Positions 24,956-35,476 are shown, counted from the first letter of the stretch. The stretch is DNA of 64,000 bases from Candidatus Poribacteria bacterium (GCA_003635265.1 PYIZ01000050.1:124001-188000); one strand, 5' to 3'. Made by a program: numbers and translations. Notes: generated by a model not told the origin, from the sequence alone.

Positions 24956-25369
24956 TTATACGGGATTTTTGACCCGCTCAAACGGAATCACTGCCACCGC
25001 CTCAATCTCAATCAGCCACTCAGGATTGACCAAACGGCTCACTTCGACCAACGTGCTAGCGGGATACGGTGGATCGAAAAACTCAGCGCGTATCGCGTGG
25101 ATATCGGTGAGCGTTGACATATCGGTTATGAAAACTGTGACCTTGGCGATATCTGACATCTCTCCTCCGACGCTTGATAGGACGGTCTGAATGTTTATCA
25201 GCGTCTGCCGGGTCTGTGCACGAATATCACCCGCCCCGACCGTGTTGCCGTCCGGGTCCTGCGAGACATGCCCAGAGATATGCAGGACTTTGCCCTCCGG
25301 CTCCCAAGCAGCGCCCGAAAAAATCCCAAAAGGTTTAACAACACCCGGTGCGTTAAATCCATCTGCCAT
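24956..25369 (-). CDS. RidA/YjgF/UK114 family protein
   Basis: Small (137 aa) trimeric enamine/imine deaminase family. It shows LHISGHVSQDPDGN, the central LINIQTVLSSVGGEMSDIAK, VTVFITDMSTL and PPYPASTLVEV with an Arg/Val segment (VSRLVNPEWLIEIEAVAV). In RidA proteins the trimer cleft uses an Arg near RxxxEV; here the segment reads STLVEVSRL, so the canonical Arg in PARxxxEV is replaced and it may be a non-RidA subgroup. It is convergent with the amidohydrolase gene. Confidence 0.9.
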   Translation of the reverse strand: MADGFNAPGVVKPFGIFSGAAWEPEGKVLHISGHVSQDPDGNTVGAGDIRAQTRQTLINIQTVLSSVGGEMSDIAKVTVFITDMSTLTDIHAIRAEFFDPPYPASTLVEVSRLVNPEWLIEIEAVAVIPFERVKNPV

Positions 25370-25683
25370 ATTGATTTTTCTCCTCTATTCATTTGATTTT
25401 AAGTAAGGTAACATACCATCGAGCATTATATCAAATACCCTCTTCCCCTGCCAATGAATACTCGATTCCCAATCTGCCATCTACTCACCTAGAGAATGAT
25501 AAAATATGCTAAATTAAAAATAAACTGAAGAATATTGCGGGGTGTGCGTTAAAAAATTGAAACCGTAAGGTATTTTATCACTATAGATTATACAATGTTT
25601 AACCTAGTCATCATAATACATGTGAAAATTGTACATTGTGGCTATTACGAAAGAAAGAGAAGCAAATTTAATTTTCGACTACA
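25370..25683. other. AT-rich gene-free interval
   Basis: Three hundred and fourteen bases between ridA and the methyltransferase gene. It is noticeably AT-rich with TATA-like runs near 25575-25590. I could not find a convincing promoter pair, terminator or RNA gene. It marks the left edge of a block of plus-strand modification and export genes. Confidence 0.4.
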
Positions 25684-26514
25684 ATGAAAAAACTTCCAGA
25701 CGAAATCGTGGCTCACTATGAACAGGCGGAGGAAAGTCAACGGCTTTCATCAAGTGGAGGGCAGCTTGAGGAAACTCGTATGCGAGAGTTGATTACGCGC
25801 CATTTGCCAGCAGCGCCAGCCGTAGTATATGACGTGGGCGGTGGTCCCGGAAATTATGCGTGCTGGCTCGCAAGGGGAGGATATGAGATTCATCTTGTGG
25901 ATCCTGTTCCACTTCATGTGGAACAAGCCTCCGCAGCATCACAAACCCAACCCGACCATCCAATTGCAGAACTCTACGTTGGAGATGCCCGTCATTTAGA
26001 CCGGGGGGATAACTCTGTAGATGTCGTTCTCATGCTGGGACCACTGTACCATTTGACGGAGCGAAACGAACGGATCTCGGCATTACAAGAATCGTATCGA
26101 ATCCTTCGGAAAGGTGGAATAATATTCGCTGTTGCTATTTCGCGATACGCTTCAACTTTACGCGGTATGATAGACGGTATCATAGATCCAGAGTATATCA
26201 AAATCGTAGACCGTGATCTGCGGGATGGACAGCACCGAAATCCAAACGAACATCCAGCATACTTTACAACAGCGTTCCTTCACCGCCCGGAGGAACTCAA
26301 AGCGGAAATAGAAACTGTGGGATTTGATCTTGAAGGTCTATTTGGCATTCAGGGCCCCGCTTGGCTGCTACAAAATCTCGAAGAACAGTGGGCTGATCCA
26401 AACTGCCGTGAGCGTCTGCTGAATATTGCCCGTTCTCTTGAAAGCGAGCCATCAATAATTGGCGCAAGTACACATATTATGGCGATTGCTCGTAAAACAG
26501 AAGACACCGCCTAA
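25684..26514 (+). CDS. Class I SAM-dependent methyltransferase
   Basis: Methyltransferase of 276 aa. Motif I VVYDVGGGPGNYACWLA (residues ~46-62), the acidic strand-2 residue in IHLVDPVPLH, and motif post-II VDVVLMLGPLYHL are intact. The N-terminal 40 residues (helical, Glu/Gln-rich) and a long C-terminal cap resemble small-molecule methyltransferases rather than rRNA or protein ones. It is the first gene of the plus-strand block. The acceptor is unknown. Confidence 0.87.
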   Translation: MKKLPDEIVAHYEQAEESQRLSSSGGQLEETRMRELITRHLPAAPAVVYDVGGGPGNYACWLARGGYEIHLVDPVPLHVEQASAASQTQPDHPIAELYVGDARHLDRGDNSVDVVLMLGPLYHLTERNERISALQESYRILRKGGIIFAVAISRYASTLRGMIDGIIDPEYIKIVDRDLRDGQHRNPNEHPAYFTTAFLHRPEELKAEIETVGFDLEGLFGIQGPAWLLQNLEEQWADPNCRERLLNIARSLESEPSIIGASTHIMAIARKTEDTA

Positions 26515-26576
26515 ACACGAGAAATAGACCGGCAACGATAGCAGAAAAACGAAGCAAAAGACCAAAGGGCGACCGA

Positions 26577-27131
26577 ATGAAAACTTTAAGAAGTTATAAT
26601 ATTGCCAAGCAATTGCCGAATATAGAGACAGATCGCCTCTGTTTTAAGATTATTGAAGTGAGTGATGTAGATTTCATTCATCAGCTATATTCCGACTGGA
26701 AGGTTTCACAACATCTAGGAAAAGTACCATTTCCTTTTGGATATGAGGACGCGATACGGACGACTTCTCATTGTGTCTCGAAGGAAACTACCGAAAATAC
26801 TATGACTTTGCTAATTAAGAAAAAGGATGACTCTCGAACTATCGGAATTGTCACCTTGAGAAAAGACGGAGAATTGGGAATACTGGGTTACTCCATTCTC
26901 CCTGAATTCTGGAATATGGGATTTGCGACCGAAGCCTGCAAGCGCATTGTCAATTTTGGGTTTGAATATTTGGAATTGTCAACAATTCAAGCGAGTACCA
27001 CTGAAAATAATATGGCTTCGATGAAGGTTTTGGAAAAGTTAGGATTTTCCCTTAGAGAAAGTCGAATAAAAGAAAACTCAATTCATAGTGGAGAGCGACT
27101 TGTCAGAAAATATCAAATTCAAAGCCAATAG
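26577..27131 (+). CDS. GNAT family N-acetyltransferase (RimJ/RimL type)
   Basis: Protein of 184 aa typical of the Acetyltransf_3 subgroup: IETDRLCFKIIE start, LGYSILPEFWNMGFATEA acetyl-CoA-binding region and LSTIQASTTENNMASMKVL followed by KLGF. It could acetylate a protein N-terminus or a small molecule such as an antibiotic or amino acid. The coding sequence is visibly more AT-rich than its flanks (many AAA, ATT, GAA codons), which suggests separate ancestry. The end overlaps the NUDIX frame by up to 44 bases. Confidence 0.85.
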   Translation: MKTLRSYNIAKQLPNIETDRLCFKIIEVSDVDFIHQLYSDWKVSQHLGKVPFPFGYEDAIRTTSHCVSKETTENTMTLLIKKKDDSRTIGIVTLRKDGELGILGYSILPEFWNMGFATEACKRIVNFGFEYLELSTIQASTTENNMASMKVLEKLGFSLRESRIKENSIHSGERLVRKYQIQSQ

Positions 27132-27615
27132 ACAAGGAATCCGACTGGCAACCCGGGCGGTAATCGTCCGCGCTGACGCAATTCTACTTGTTGCGTTTGA
27201 TGACGAGAATGGTTTCCACTATAATCTACCCGGCGGCGGTATTGAACCGGGCGAAAGGTTGTACGATGCGGTCCGGCGGGAGGCCCGTGAGGAGACTGCT
27301 GCTGAAGTTGAAGTGAAGGAACTGTTGTTTGTCTACGAGTGTTTCCCGTCCGACTACGGCTTTACGCTAGATGAGAAGCCGCATTGTGTTGATTTTATTT
27401 TCCGTTGTGCCCTTTGCGATGGAAGTGAGCCACGCCTGCCTGATAATCCGGACGAAAACGAAGTCGCCATTCACTGGATTCCGCTGGCTAAATTCCCGGA
27501 CACCCCGCTTGTACCGCAAATTCAGGGTCAGGTGATTGCTGCCCTACAAAGAAAAAACGATAACCTATTTTTATTGAACCCTGATATAACGGATGAAGTC
27601 AAGAGTCTGAGGTGA
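27088..27615 (+). CDS. NUDIX hydrolase
   Basis: Protein of up to 175 aa with an intact NUDIX box: the run from GGGIEPGE through RREAREETAAEVEV (residues ~49-74) supplies the Mg-binding glutamates. NUDIX enzymes hydrolyse nucleoside diphosphates linked to another moiety; the substrate is not evident. The GTG at 27088 gives the longest form. A TTG at 27100 with GGAGAG four bases upstream is an equally good start and shortens the overlap with the acetyltransferase gene. Codon use is clearly different from that gene. Confidence 0.87.
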   Translation: MESDLSENIKFKANRQGIRLATRAVIVRADAILLVAFDDENGFHYNLPGGGIEPGERLYDAVRREAREETAAEVEVKELLFVYECFPSDYGFTLDEKPHCVDFIFRCALCDGSEPRLPDNPDENEVAIHWIPLAKFPDTPLVPQIQGQVIAALQRKNDNLFLLNPDITDEVKSLR

Positions 27616-27631
27616 AGCGTTTAATAAGTTT

Positions 27632-29377
27632 ATGAGAATACCTATCAAACAATGCCACGATTTATTGATTAACTATCTCAAGCCGCTATGGCTCAAGGTC
27701 TTGTTGCTGGCTGTTTTATTTATAGCTGGTATTGGGCTGCAGCTGGTCAATCCCCAGATTATGCGTTATTTCATCGACACTGCCAAGTCGGGCGGTGCAC
27801 TCCAGAAGCTAACCGTTGCCGCAGTGCTGTTTATAAGCATTGCACTCCTTGGTTCTGTGGTGTCTGCTTTCGCCGGTTATGTCAGCAACGATTTGGGTTG
27901 GCGGGCAACTAACCGCCTGCGATCTGATCTGGTTCTGCACATTCTACAGCTGGATATGTCCTTTCACAGTACGCATACTCCGGGCGAACTGATTGAACGC
28001 ATAGACGGCGATGTGACACGACTTGCCAACTTTCTGTCTCAGTTTGTTATTCGCCTATTGGGGGGTATTCTGTTGTCACTGGGCATCCTAATTCTCCTGA
28101 TATATGAGGACATAAGAATTGGTCTAGCGCTGACAGCTTTCATCGGTGTCTATCTGTTGGTTCACATTCGTTCTCAACAGATTGCAGTTCCCCATTGGCG
28201 TGCAGAACGAGGGGCGAGTGCCGATTTGTTTGGTTTTCTTGAGGAACGACTTTCGGGCTTAAAAGACATCCGAAGCCTCGGTGCCATTGCGTATGTAATG
28301 CGCCGTTTTCATGAGGTGATACGCCGGGCGTTTTGGACAAACTTCAAGGCTAATGTCATCACCGACGTTGGCTGGACCATATCGAATCTTGTGTTCGCCG
28401 CTGGCTACGTGGTTATCATGGTACTGGGTGCTCACCTGTTTTTGGACGATGTTATCACCATTGGGACTGTTTACCTAATTCTCCATTACCTTCAGATGCT
28501 GCGGGCCCCGCTGAATACAATTCGGAGTGAAATTGAAGACCTACAAAGGGTAAGGGTTAGCATTGAGCGGGTAAAAGAGCTTACAGACACACAATCGACG
28601 ATTCGGGACGGTATCGGAGAGTCTCTACCGTTAGGAGCGCTGTCAGTCGCATTCCAAAACGTCTCCTTTGCCTATCATGCGGGAATACCTGTGTTACATA
28701 ATGTGTCGTTCCAACTGAAACCGGGTGGTGTGCTCGGCTTACTCGGACGTACCGGTAGTGGGAAAACGACGCTCTCGCGCTTGTTGTGTCGTTTCTACGA
28801 TCCAAGCTCTGGTGAACTTTGTCTTTCCGGCGTGGATATTCGTTTAACACGACTTTCCGACCTTCGGCAGCGTGTGGGACTGGTGACTCAAGAAGTACAG
28901 CTTTTTCAGGGATCTCTTCGAGACAATCTGACCTTGTTTGAGGAAACGATTAACGACGAAAGGATTCTCACGGCGCTTCGGACACTAGGATTGGAAACGT
29001 GGTATCGTGCGCTACCCAACGGACTTGATACCACAATCGGGTCAAGTGGTGGTGGTCTTTCTGCAGGTGAGGCGCAGCTTTTGGCATTGACGCGAGTCTT
29101 TCTCAAGGATCCGGGTTTAGTGATTCTAGATGAAGCCTCATCACGATTGGATCCGGCGACGGAAGCACTGCTTGAAGGTGCAGTTGCTCAGTTACTCAAA
29201 GATCGGACAGCAGTTATCATTGCGCATCGGCTCTCTACCGTGCAGCGAGCAAATGAAATCCTGATTTTGGAGGAGGAACAAATCAAAGAACACGGGGAAT
29301 ACGATCGATTGGTATCTGATCCAAATTCTATTTTTTCCGGCCTCCTACGAACCGGATTGGAGGAGGTGTTAGCATGA
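27632..29377 (+). CDS. ABC exporter half-transporter, subunit 1 of a heterodimer
   Basis: Type I exporter half of 581 aa: six-helix membrane domain (residues ~20-310), then nucleotide-binding domain with Walker [11 protein letters not shown]-loop [11 protein letters not shown], Walker [11 protein letters not shown] and H-loop IIAHRLST. The signature reads LSAGE instead of LSGGQ while the Walker B glutamate is normal. The next gene shows the reverse pattern (LSGGQ, but Asp after Walker B). In heterodimeric exporters one ATP site is formed by Walker A/B of one subunit and the signature of the other; here that gives one complete and one degenerate site. The stop overlaps the next start (ATGA). 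The cargo is unknown. Confidence 0.92.
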   Translation: MRIPIKQCHDLLINYLKPLWLKVLLLAVLFIAGIGLQLVNPQIMRYFIDTAKSGGALQKLTVAAVLFISIALLGSVVSAFAGYVSNDLGWRATNRLRSDLVLHILQLDMSFHSTHTPGELIERIDGDVTRLANFLSQFVIRLLGGILLSLGILILLIYEDIRIGLALTAFIGVYLLVHIRSQQIAVPHWRAERGASADLFGFLEERLSGLKDIRSLGAIAYVMRRFHEVIRRAFWTNFKANVITDVGWTISNLVFAAGYVVIMVLGAHLFLDDVITIGTVYLILHYLQMLRAPLNTIRSEIEDLQRVRVSIERVKELTDTQSTIRDGIGESLPLGALSVAFQNVSFAYHAGIPVLHNVSFQLKPGGVLGLLGRTGSGKTTLSRLLCRFYDPSSGELCLSGVDIRLTRLSDLRQRVGLVTQEVQLFQGSLRDNLTLFEETINDERILTALRTLGLETWYRALPNGLDTTIGSSGGGLSAGEAQLLALTRVFLKDPGLVILDEASSRLDPATEALLEGAVAQLLKDRTAVIIAHRLSTVQRANEILILEEEQIKEHGEYDRLVSDPNSIFSGLLRTGLEEVLA

Positions 29378-31146
29378 AAACACGACACTATCTTTGGCGC
29401 CTCTTATGCTACAGTCCGTGGTTGTGCCTCGGCAGTTTGATTCTCTCCTTGGCTTGTTATAATCTTCCTCTGTTAGTTGGGTTAATTATGCGTGAGTTCT
29501 TCAATGCTTTAACCGAGGAAGCATCGGTCAGTTTTGACGTGCGGACACTGATTATTTTTTTTATTGCCACTCAATTGATTAGCCTGATGTCCGATCAGGG
29601 ATACGCCGCTATCTACGTATACTTTGAGAAGAAGCTCAAAGTCTTGCTGCAGGTAAACCTATTGCAAAATATTCTCAAAAGTCCAAGTGTTCGCAACACG
29701 CAAAGTTCTGGTGAAATGATAAACCGTTTCGATGATGATGCCGACGGAATTGTTACACCGCTGACAACTACCATTGAGCTGGGAGGACACGTCATCTCCG
29801 CTTTTGTTGCGTTATACGTGCTATTACATATCAATTCGTTCATTACCCTGTTTGCCTTTCTACCAATGATAGTCATCATCCTAATTACCAACTGGATGGG
29901 CAGACGCATTGAGAACTATCGTCGGGTAAATCGTGAAACGACGGGTCGCGTCACAGGCTTTCTCGGCGAACTGCTAGGAGCAAACCAAGCAATCAAAGTT
30001 GCTGCCACTGAGGGCCCTGCGGTGATTCGCTTTGACGCACTCAGCGAGGCACGACGGGCGGCAGCTCTCAAAGATAGTCTTTTCAACCAATTGCTGAACT
30101 CGATGAACGCAACGACGATCAATCTAGCGACAGGTATCATTCTCATTTTAGCCGGACAATCCATGAGAGCTGGAACCTTTACCGTTGGTGATTTTGCGCT
30201 CTTTGTCAGTTATATTGCTGTAGGTGAGGTTTCGGTATCCGGGTGTGCTCGATGGATAGGTCAACTGCTAGCGGGTATGAAGCAAGCCAGCGTCTCTCTT
30301 TTACGATTCCTTGAACTCATCCCAGATGTGCCCCGCGAATGCTTAGTTGAGCGTAGACCGGTATATCTTCGTGGTGCCTTTCCCGACGTGCCTCATATCG
30401 TTAAAACCGATGAGCATCATCTTCAAACCCTTCAAGCAGAGGGGTTAAGTTACTGCCATCCTGACACAGGACGTGGCATTGAAGGGGTCAACTTCAGGCT
30501 GGAAAGAGGGGATTTTGTAGTCATCACCGGACGGATTGGTGCTGGTAAGACGACGCTGCTAGAAGCATTACTCGGTTTGGTGCCCGCTGATAGCGGTGAA
30601 ATTCGCTGGAACGGGATAATCATTGACAACCCCGCATCGTTCTTCGTACCACCAAGATGTGCTTACACGCCTCAAGTGCCACGACTGTTTAGTGATACGC
30701 TTGAGGACAATATCCTGATGGGACTCCCAAAAGACAAAGTTGACCTTAATGCCTCAATACACGCAGCAGTCATGGAGCAGGATTTAACCCAATTAGAACA
30801 CGGTCTTAACACAGTCGTAGGGCCCCGGGGTGTCAGGCTCTCTGGTGGTCAAGCGCAACGCACGGCAGCAGCACGAATGTTTGTTCGCGAACCAGAACTG
30901 CTGGTATTTGATGATCTCTCCAGTGCCCTTGATGTAGAGACTGAGCGTACTCTGTGGGAACGAATCTTTGAACGGAAAGATGCGACATGTCTCGTCGTTT
31001 CCCATCGACGGGTCGCATTGAGACGTGCCGATCACATTATCGTTCTGAAAGCAGGGAGAATTGAAGCCCAAGGGAAGTTGGATACACTCTTGGAAACGTG
31101 CGAAGAAATGCAGCAACTATGGGAAGGAAATTATACGGAAGCATAA
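29374..31146 (+). CDS. ABC exporter half-transporter, subunit 2 of a heterodimer
   Basis: Partner half-transporter, 590 aa: membrane domain residues ~15-310, then an NBD with Walker [11 protein letters not shown]-loop [13 protein letters not shown], consensus signature RLSGGQAQR, and Walker [10 protein letters not shown]. The catalytic Glu is replaced by Asp, marking the degenerate ATP site. The switch histidine is kept (VVSHRRVA). A roughly 30-residue insertion lies between membrane domain and NBD (residues ~325-365). Start codon coupled to subunit 1 by a 4-base overlap. It sits among methyl-, acetyl- and ribosyl-transferase-like genes, consistent with export of a toxic or modified small molecule, which is inference. 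Confidence 0.92.
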   Translation: MKTRHYLWRLLCYSPWLCLGSLILSLACYNLPLLVGLIMREFFNALTEEASVSFDVRTLIIFFIATQLISLMSDQGYAAIYVYFEKKLKVLLQVNLLQNILKSPSVRNTQSSGEMINRFDDDADGIVTPLTTTIELGGHVISAFVALYVLLHINSFITLFAFLPMIVIILITNWMGRRIENYRRVNRETTGRVTGFLGELLGANQAIKVAATEGPAVIRFDALSEARRAAALKDSLFNQLLNSMNATTINLATGIILILAGQSMRAGTFTVGDFALFVSYIAVGEVSVSGCARWIGQLLAGMKQASVSLLRFLELIPDVPRECLVERRPVYLRGAFPDVPHIVKTDEHHLQTLQAEGLSYCHPDTGRGIEGVNFRLERGDFVVITGRIGAGKTTLLEALLGLVPADSGEIRWNGIIIDNPASFFVPPRCAYTPQVPRLFSDTLEDNILMGLPKDKVDLNASIHAAVMEQDLTQLEHGLNTVVGPRGVRLSGGQAQRTAAARMFVREPELLVFDDLSSALDVETERTLWERIFERKDATCLVVSHRRVALRRADHIIVLKAGRIEAQGKLDTLLETCEEMQQLWEGNYTEA

Positions 31147-32478
31147 ATGTCTAAAAATTCAATTCTCTCTCAAATACCTATTGACCTAGGCGACAATCTA
31201 ATCTTACGGTTTGCATGTCCCGATGACGTGGATGCCCTCGCTGAATTTAACGCCCGCATCTTCGAGGATGAGAAAGTAGGAGTTGGGATACGCGGTTTGA
31301 TGTCAGGTCATCACCCAACGGTGAAAGCGAGCGATTTTACCGTTGTGGAAGATACACGGACAAATAAAATCGTTTCGTCAATGTGCCTTATCTCCCAGAC
31401 GTGGGTATATCGCGGGATTCCATTCAAGCTTGGGAGGCCCGAAGTGGTCGTCACAGAACCGGAATACCGTCGACGCGGATTGGTACGAAAACAGTTTGAG
31501 GTGATACACGCTTTGAGTGCATCAAGGGGTGAACTGATGCAGGGCATCACCGGCATCCCGTGGTACTATCGCCAATTCGGATATGAGATGGCAATGGAGG
31601 TTGACGGCGGAAGAGCCATAGCTGGAATCGATCTGCCGAAGCTGAAAGATGGTGACTCCGAAAAATATCATCTGCGTCCCGTGGTAAACGATGACCACGC
31701 CTTCATTCGAGAGTTGTATGACTGTGCTAGTTGTCGTCAACCTTTCTCGACCCTACGGTCAGAGGCGGAATGGAATTATGAGTTTAACGGTCGCTCGGAA
31801 AACGATTTTGCACACTGGAAATGGCTAATAATTGAGACAGCAGCGCGTGAACAGTTGGGCTACGTGCAATACTATCCGTGGATAGAGGACAACGCACTAT
31901 ACATTGTTCAGATCGAACTCAAATCCGGCGTAGGCTATCTTAACCTGATACCGGGGGTGTTGCAAGGATTGTGGAAGATCGCGCAAGTAACGCCTGCATA
32001 TCGAAATCATAAAAATAAAGAATTGAAGGCTATCAACCTTGAACTTGGACGCACACATCCCGCCTACCACGCCTTGCTGGGAAATAAAATCCGCGTGGAT
32101 GAACCGTATGGGTTATACATCCGTGTGCCGGATCTAGTCGCCTTTTTACGGCATATCCGGCCTGCTTTAGAAAAGAATCTCGTAGGGACTGTCGCAGAAG
32201 GCTATAACGGCGAATTGAAACTGAATTACTACCGAAGCGGTATACAACTGAAATTTGACGGCGGAAAAATAATGGACATCTCCAACTGGTCGCCCGATTC
32301 GGTCGAGGATGGCGATGCGCGCTTTCCAGATCTGACCTTTTTGCAACTCCTGTGTGGTCGCCTCCGGTTCAACGAATTGAAAACCAATTTTGTCGATTGT
32401 GACGGAAGTGACGAGGCCGGTGTTCTACTCGACTGTCTATTCCCGCCGTTCACCGGAAATGTCTGGTGTTTGTCATGA
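31147..32478 (+). CDS. GNAT N-acetyltransferase with C-terminal SCP2-like domain (Eis-like)
   Basis: Protein of 443 aa starting on the base after the exporter stop. The N-terminal GNAT (residues ~15-160) has VVVTEPEYRRRGLVRKQFEV as acetyl-CoA-binding region and ITGIPWYYRQFGYEMAME. A second degenerate GNAT-like middle (residues ~170-330) and a C-terminal sterol-carrier-like domain (~345-443) follow, as in the Eis family. Eis proteins can acetylate aminoglycosides or proteins at several positions. The position beside an exporter fits a modification role, but the substrate is unproven. Confidence 0.82.
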   Translation: MSKNSILSQIPIDLGDNLILRFACPDDVDALAEFNARIFEDEKVGVGIRGLMSGHHPTVKASDFTVVEDTRTNKIVSSMCLISQTWVYRGIPFKLGRPEVVVTEPEYRRRGLVRKQFEVIHALSASRGELMQGITGIPWYYRQFGYEMAMEVDGGRAIAGIDLPKLKDGDSEKYHLRPVVNDDHAFIRELYDCASCRQPFSTLRSEAEWNYEFNGRSENDFAHWKWLIIETAAREQLGYVQYYPWIEDNALYIVQIELKSGVGYLNLIPGVLQGLWKIAQVTPAYRNHKNKELKAINLELGRTHPAYHALLGNKIRVDEPYGLYIRVPDLVAFLRHIRPALEKNLVGTVAEGYNGELKLNYYRSGIQLKFDGGKIMDISNWSPDSVEDGDARFPDLTFLQLLCGRLRFNELKTNFVDCDGSDEAGVLLDCLFPPFTGNVWCLS

Positions 32479-32492
32479 AGAGGTGCGTTACA

Positions 32493-33266
32493 TTGGCGAA
32501 AAAAAGAAAAAATCAGAAAGAAAAGAAACACTATCAGCGGCGATTTGAAGACGAAGACTTCGCTTGGTTGGCAGAACAGTTTAAGAAGCAGGCTGCGCAA
32601 GATCCGGACCTAACACTGGAAGAATATGCTATCCACCACGGCGTTGAATCCAGACGGATCCGCCGTTTTATCAATGTGGACCAGCACACCGGGCTTAAGA
32701 ATATAATCACTGTCTGGCACGGCACGACGATTGATAGAGCTAGGGCGATTATGGAGGAAGGATTTAAGGCGCGGGGCAGGGCAGGGAAGAAGATCTGGTT
32801 TACCCAAAAATCGAGCGAAGCCCGCAGGCGAGCGGGCCATCTAGCACAATCTCGTGGAAAGGCACCGGTGGTTTTTCATTGCCAGATTAATATCGACAAA
32901 TATACCGAATTTGACAACCCACATCCTCATCATTATGCCTTCAAACATTCTCATATTGACAAGGCGATTATCTCCAGTGTATCCGGTTTGGAGGTGGATA
33001 GGGAAGGCAATCCGCCGCAAGGGAAGAGAGGCAAGAAGGAATTGGTTGATATTATTATTACCGGAAACTCTGGCAAATATGGGGTGCTGTTGTGGGTAAA
33101 TACCTATTTAGAGCAAACAGGTCAAACGCTGGTGGACGGAGACCACCCGGCAATCGAGAAGATTCATCAGTGGGTAGCGACGCAATACGCTGGAGACCGG
33201 GAGGAGGCAATTTCCGAAGAGGAGATGCTGGCGCAAGTAAAAATACACCTTAATGGAGAGATTTAA
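32493..33266 (+). CDS. Putative ADP-ribosyltransferase-fold protein
   Basis: Protein of about 257 aa. The N-terminal 75 residues are highly charged and helical, with a possible HTH (LEEYAIHHGVESRRIRRF). The core then reads VWHGTTIDRARAIMEEGF, followed by KKIWFTQKSSEARRRAG and a strand FHCQINIDKY. This arrangement (a His after the first strand as in HGT/HGS, an aromatic-Thr second strand, then an alternating pattern) resembles PARP/Tpt1-type ADP-ribosyltransferases. The third catalytic residue is not certain. TTG 32493 (AGAGGTG seven bases before) gives MAKKRKNQ; ATG 32475, overlapping the previous stop, and GTG 32466 are alternatives. No toxin signal or immunity gene seen. Confidence 0.55.
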   Translation: MAKKRKNQKEKKHYQRRFEDEDFAWLAEQFKKQAAQDPDLTLEEYAIHHGVESRRIRRFINVDQHTGLKNIITVWHGTTIDRARAIMEEGFKARGRAGKKIWFTQKSSEARRRAGHLAQSRGKAPVVFHCQINIDKYTEFDNPHPHHYAFKHSHIDKAIISSVSGLEVDREGNPPQGKRGKKELVDIIITGNSGKYGVLLWVNTYLEQTGQTLVDGDHPAIEKIHQWVATQYAGDREEAISEEEMLAQVKIHLNGEI

Positions 33267-33324
33267 TAGATGGCAAATTTGGGTGTTGCAAATTTGAACA
33301 CAAATGAAGTAGGAGACAGAGGCG

Positions 33325-35394
33325 GTGGAGAAAACTGAACGTGTGCGGTGGTTACGCGCGATAATTTGGGTGCCGATTACGCTACTAACTATACCGCTTT
33401 TTGCAGAAACGCAGAATATGACGCGCACCATCAATGCCACATGGGTAGATACGCCCCCGGTTATTGATGGCAAACTTACCGACAGTGTATGGCAACGCGC
33501 CCAAATTGCTACCAATTTCTTCCGTGCAAAAGAGGGAGACATTCAACTTGCACAGCTAAACACTGAAGCAAAGGTTTTGTACGATGAGAACACCCTCTAT
33601 ATCGGTGTGCATTGCGAGGAGCCGGACATGAACAGTCTACGCGAAACGAAAACGCGCCGAGATTCCCCTGTTTGGCAGAACGACTGTATTGAAGTGATGC
33701 TTGATACCTATCATGACCGTCGTAACTGCTACATTTTTGCCGTCAATACACTCGGCACACAGACGGATGAACGAGTCAGCAACGAGAGTGTTTTTGACAT
33801 GAATTGGGATGCAAAATGGGAAGTGAAGATAGAGAAACACCAAGACGGCTGGACCGCAGAATTTGCGATTCCGTTCCGTGCGCTCCGTTTTAATCGGCAT
33901 GATACCACATGGGGAATTAACTTTTGGCGAGTGCGTCCGATAAACAGTCAATCCTATTCTTGGGCACGCACCGCTTTTTTCTCTCGCGTGTCGGAGTTTG
34001 GCAATTTGACTGGCTTGAATTTGGAAAAGATTAACACAGAGCAGAAGTTCGGTATTCTCCCCTACGGTAGCTATCGTGCCATAGAAAATCACTCCAATGA
34101 CCTTGATGGTGGGTTAGACCTTATCCTCCCAATTTCGACGCGCCTCACCTCAAATGTAACTTTTAATCCCGATTTTTCACAACTGGAAAGTGATCCAACC
34201 CAAATTAACATCGCAAGCGACCGCGAGTTATCTCTCCCTGAACGCCGCCCATTCTTTCGGGAGGGAGCCGAGTTGTTTGATCTACCGCTCAATCTATTCT
34301 ATACCCGCCGTGTTCAAGAAATTGATTTCGGTGCAAAAACCGCGGGCACAATCGGCGGTACTAATTTTTCGGTTGTCAATACCTATGGCAAAATGATTGA
34401 TCGGTATGATGCCGATCAGAAAAAGCAGGCGAATCTTTTAACTGGGCGGGTGAATTACAATATCGGTGAACGGACTGTCATCGGTGCGATGGGCACACAC
34501 AAACACCAAGCTGACCGCGATGTAGGACTCCTATCGTTCAACGGTCGATTTGGACTTCATCGAAACTGGACCGCAACATCGCAATATGCGGTTGATTTCA
34601 TTGATGGTGAAAGGCATTGGGCATATCATACTGCGATGGAATGGCTGCATAAAGGATGGTTCGCCAACCTTCGGCTTGAAGAGATCCAGGACGGTTTTCG
34701 ACCAAATGAGATGGGGCTTGAAGATGAGGCATTCCGTCGAGGCCGCGTCCGTGTAAGGTACAGCTATGAGTTTCCGGAGGGGAATTTGGTGCAGTTATTT
34801 CAGGTTGGCGCACGCCATTTTCATCAAACCAATGCACAAAAATTGCTACGGGAACGGCGGAGCGAGTTCCGTTTCAAGATTGACATTGATCGGTTTGATC
34901 TCTTTACTTCCGGTGGGTTTGGGGTGCTCCGCGAAGTCGGTCAACTTTTTGACACCAAGTTTATCGGTTCAGAGATTAATTATGAAGCACCGTGGTGGCA
35001 CTTAGCGGTTGGAAATCGTTTTGGAACCCGTCGAGATGAGTTCAACCGATTTACTAGCTGCTCTACAGGTGTCAATCTCTTCGGCAAGCTGACCGCTGAC
35101 CTAGACCTTGAGAATTTTTTTTGGCGCACGTATCGAAATACGCTGATTTTCCGGCTCCGCAGTAACTATCAATTGACCCAAAAGATCGGCTGGCTCATTT
35201 TTGTTGAACGCGTCGATGAACGGCTGCAAGATGAAATTAGCTACAATTTCAACGCAATCTTCGACTACGAATTCACCCCAGAGAGCCACTTCTTCTTTGT
35301 ATTTGTTGATAGCCTGCCGGGTGAGCGGGCTGTGTTTACGAAACTCGCGTATCTCTTTGAATCCAACTTCCCCACTTTTCGTCAATTTAAGTGA
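33325..35394 (+). CDS. CBM9-like / DUF5916 outer-membrane protein
   Basis: Secreted protein of 689 aa. A signal peptide (residues ~1-32) is followed by a carbohydrate-binding CBM9-like domain (~35-225): PPVIDGKLTDSVWQRA, YIGVHCEEPDM, WQNDCIEVMLDTYHDRRN and WTAEFAIPFRALRF. The remaining ~460 residues alternate hydrophobic and polar residues with many aromatic strand ends, as expected for a DUF5916 beta-barrel in the outer membrane, and the chain ends in FRQFK. The GTG start lies 9 bases after AGGAG. A role in binding or uptake of glycans is inferred from the domain. Confidence 0.85.
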   Translation: MEKTERVRWLRAIIWVPITLLTIPLFAETQNMTRTINATWVDTPPVIDGKLTDSVWQRAQIATNFFRAKEGDIQLAQLNTEAKVLYDENTLYIGVHCEEPDMNSLRETKTRRDSPVWQNDCIEVMLDTYHDRRNCYIFAVNTLGTQTDERVSNESVFDMNWDAKWEVKIEKHQDGWTAEFAIPFRALRFNRHDTTWGINFWRVRPINSQSYSWARTAFFSRVSEFGNLTGLNLEKINTEQKFGILPYGSYRAIENHSNDLDGGLDLILPISTRLTSNVTFNPDFSQLESDPTQINIASDRELSLPERRPFFREGAELFDLPLNLFYTRRVQEIDFGAKTAGTIGGTNFSVVNTYGKMIDRYDADQKKQANLLTGRVNYNIGERTVIGAMGTHKHQADRDVGLLSFNGRFGLHRNWTATSQYAVDFIDGERHWAYHTAMEWLHKGWFANLRLEEIQDGFRPNEMGLEDEAFRRGRVRVRYSYEFPEGNLVQLFQVGARHFHQTNAQKLLRERRSEFRFKIDIDRFDLFTSGGFGVLREVGQLFDTKFIGSEINYEAPWWHLAVGNRFGTRRDEFNRFTSCSTGVNLFGKLTADLDLENFFWRTYRNTLIFRLRSNYQLTQKIGWLIFVERVDERLQDEISYNFNAIFDYEFTPESHFFFVFVDSLPGERAVFTKLAYLFESNFPTFRQFK

Positions 35395-35476
35395 GGGACC
35401 TTATAAATCTGAGGCATGTCATTGCTGAGTTGAAAGTTTAACAGACCGGAACCTCTGAATCAAATAGGGGGCTCAG

